NCBI GenBank assembly: GCA_027475525.1 | Contig: JAMWFC010000059.1 | Location: 558,001-622,000, forward strand | Length of the DNA: 64,000 nt | Source: Macrolepiota albuminosa | Lineage: Eukaryota; Basidiomycota; Agaricomycetes; Agaricales; Agaricaceae | Reading direction: 5' to 3' | Shown here: positions 63,453-64,000 of the stretch, piece by piece | Numbering within the stretch: position 1 is the stretch's first letter | Layout of the letters: each line of letters begins with the position of its first letter | Made by a program: the position numbers and the translations under genes | The notes under the pieces: generated by a model | Told to the model about the DNA's origin: nothing | Database searches by the model: none | What the model saw: only the letters and a program-made list of their open reading frames with translations

Positions 63453-64000
63453 ACCATCTAATCACCAGTTATTAGCCCTTCAGCACACTCCATTCACCTA
63501 CTAGATTGAGGAGGCTCAGAACTTGTAGCGCTAGCACAATGGCAGGGAGTGGACTCTGACCAAACCCCAATCAATACTGGAAGGGGTTAATAGTTGGTGC
63601 TGTCAATCACTGAGGCACCTCAATCAGAAGTCTAAAGGAATCAATGACAATGAGACAGGATACATGCAGACCTGACATTCAAATCTATCAAAAGGTGGTA
63701 CAATGTTTAGCGCGTACCATTTCTAAGTAGTTTTAGAGTTGCCATTGGTCACTGTCACCCATGTGCTACAAGTTGCCGTTGACAGGTGACCATTAGCTAC
63801 AACCACAAGGAGAGGCACTAATGGGTAGCACCACCAATGGACTTATTTTTGGAAATACAGTAGCGCATAGTATAAAGACTAGCTACTTTACATGTATAAA
63901 CACTTAGCATTCAAATTGCACTAGCTTTGCCTGACTTTGTTACTAAGTTTGGCGCTAGCTTTGTTTATTTTGTCTTTGTTGTTTATGGTGCCACCTACGG
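63453..64000 (-). repeat. LTR-Y copy 3 (runs off the window)
   Basis: Reverse complement of the 3' half of LTR-Y (matches 43720-44400), including GCGCTAGC words and the TATA-like TAGTATAAAG on the minus strand at about 63868. The rest lies beyond base 64000. Confidence 0.8.

Noticed and set aside
1..64000. CRISPR arrays, rRNA genes, bacterial operons, phage or integron features.
   Set aside because: No regularly spaced short repeats, no rRNA-like stretches, and gene structure is eukaryotic with GT-AG introns.

Overview
The window looks like a transposon-dense region of a basidiomycete (Agaricomycetes) nuclear genome. Support: KDZ, Helitron, pogo, Ty3/Gypsy, Ty1/Copia and Tad-like LINE remnants lie side by side; host-type genes carry very short GT-AG introns (43-61 nt); and two ORFs belong to families typical of mushroom genomes (an APH-type kinase-like protein and a ~190-residue uncharacterised family with an HWGLY motif). 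Such nested decay is common in ectomycorrhizal and other large agaricomycete genomes, but the species cannot be named from this sequence. No CRISPR array, rRNA or clearly functional tRNA was seen.

Layout. 0-8.1 kb: Helitron fragment, Gypsy-A reverse-transcriptase fragment, a solo LTR (family X), Gypsy-F tail with a small internal inversion, then Copia-1 (minus strand) with a LINE fragment inside its gag. 8.7-12.2 kb: a host-like island with two probable genes on the minus strand and a LINE RNase H remnant. 12.8-17.5 kb: Gypsy-C (plus) with long intact gag, protease and RT frames, cut off in RT. 17.5-19.2 kb: 5' end of Gypsy-D (minus) with its LTR. 20.6-25.9 kb: Copia-2 (minus), near full length, with both LTRs and a primer-binding site. 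26-29.4 kb: Gypsy-E tail and LTR, then a LINE split by LTR family Y. 29.8-30.7 kb: a PrxQ/BCP-type peroxiredoxin gene in five exons with a nonsense codon. 31.2-33.3 kb: decayed pogo transposase. 33.6-41.5 kb: a complete LTR element (TSD CTGAC) that is a mosaic of two related Ty3-like elements and carries two paralogous accessory ORFs downstream of pol. 41.6-43 kb: Gypsy-H RNase H/integrase. 43-47 kb: LTRs nested in LTRs (families E, Y, X, Z). 47.7-48.7 kb: a third copy of the accessory ORF on the minus strand. 49.9-52.7 kb: KDZ transposase (minus) with a divergent companion ORF (53-54 kb, plus). 54.2-56.2 kb: an intron-containing pseudogene split by a solo LTR with a perfect TSD. 56.4-58.4 kb: tRNA-like (SINE-type) units and CAGC-rich repeats. 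58.4-64 kb: more solo LTRs, Gypsy-F integrase split by an LTR, an unknown GC-richer ORF region, and an LTR-Y copy running off the end.

The dominant process is C-to-T decay at CpG: in the mosaic element a single 3.5-kb frame has eight in-frame stops and no indel, seven of them TGA (one step from CGA); five of seven differences between its two LTRs lie at CpG positions; the protease DSG has become DLG. The most unusual content is the accessory ORF family of the mosaic element, which I cannot assign to a known family.

Family letters (LTR-X, Gypsy-A and so on) are labels invented here for cross-reference.
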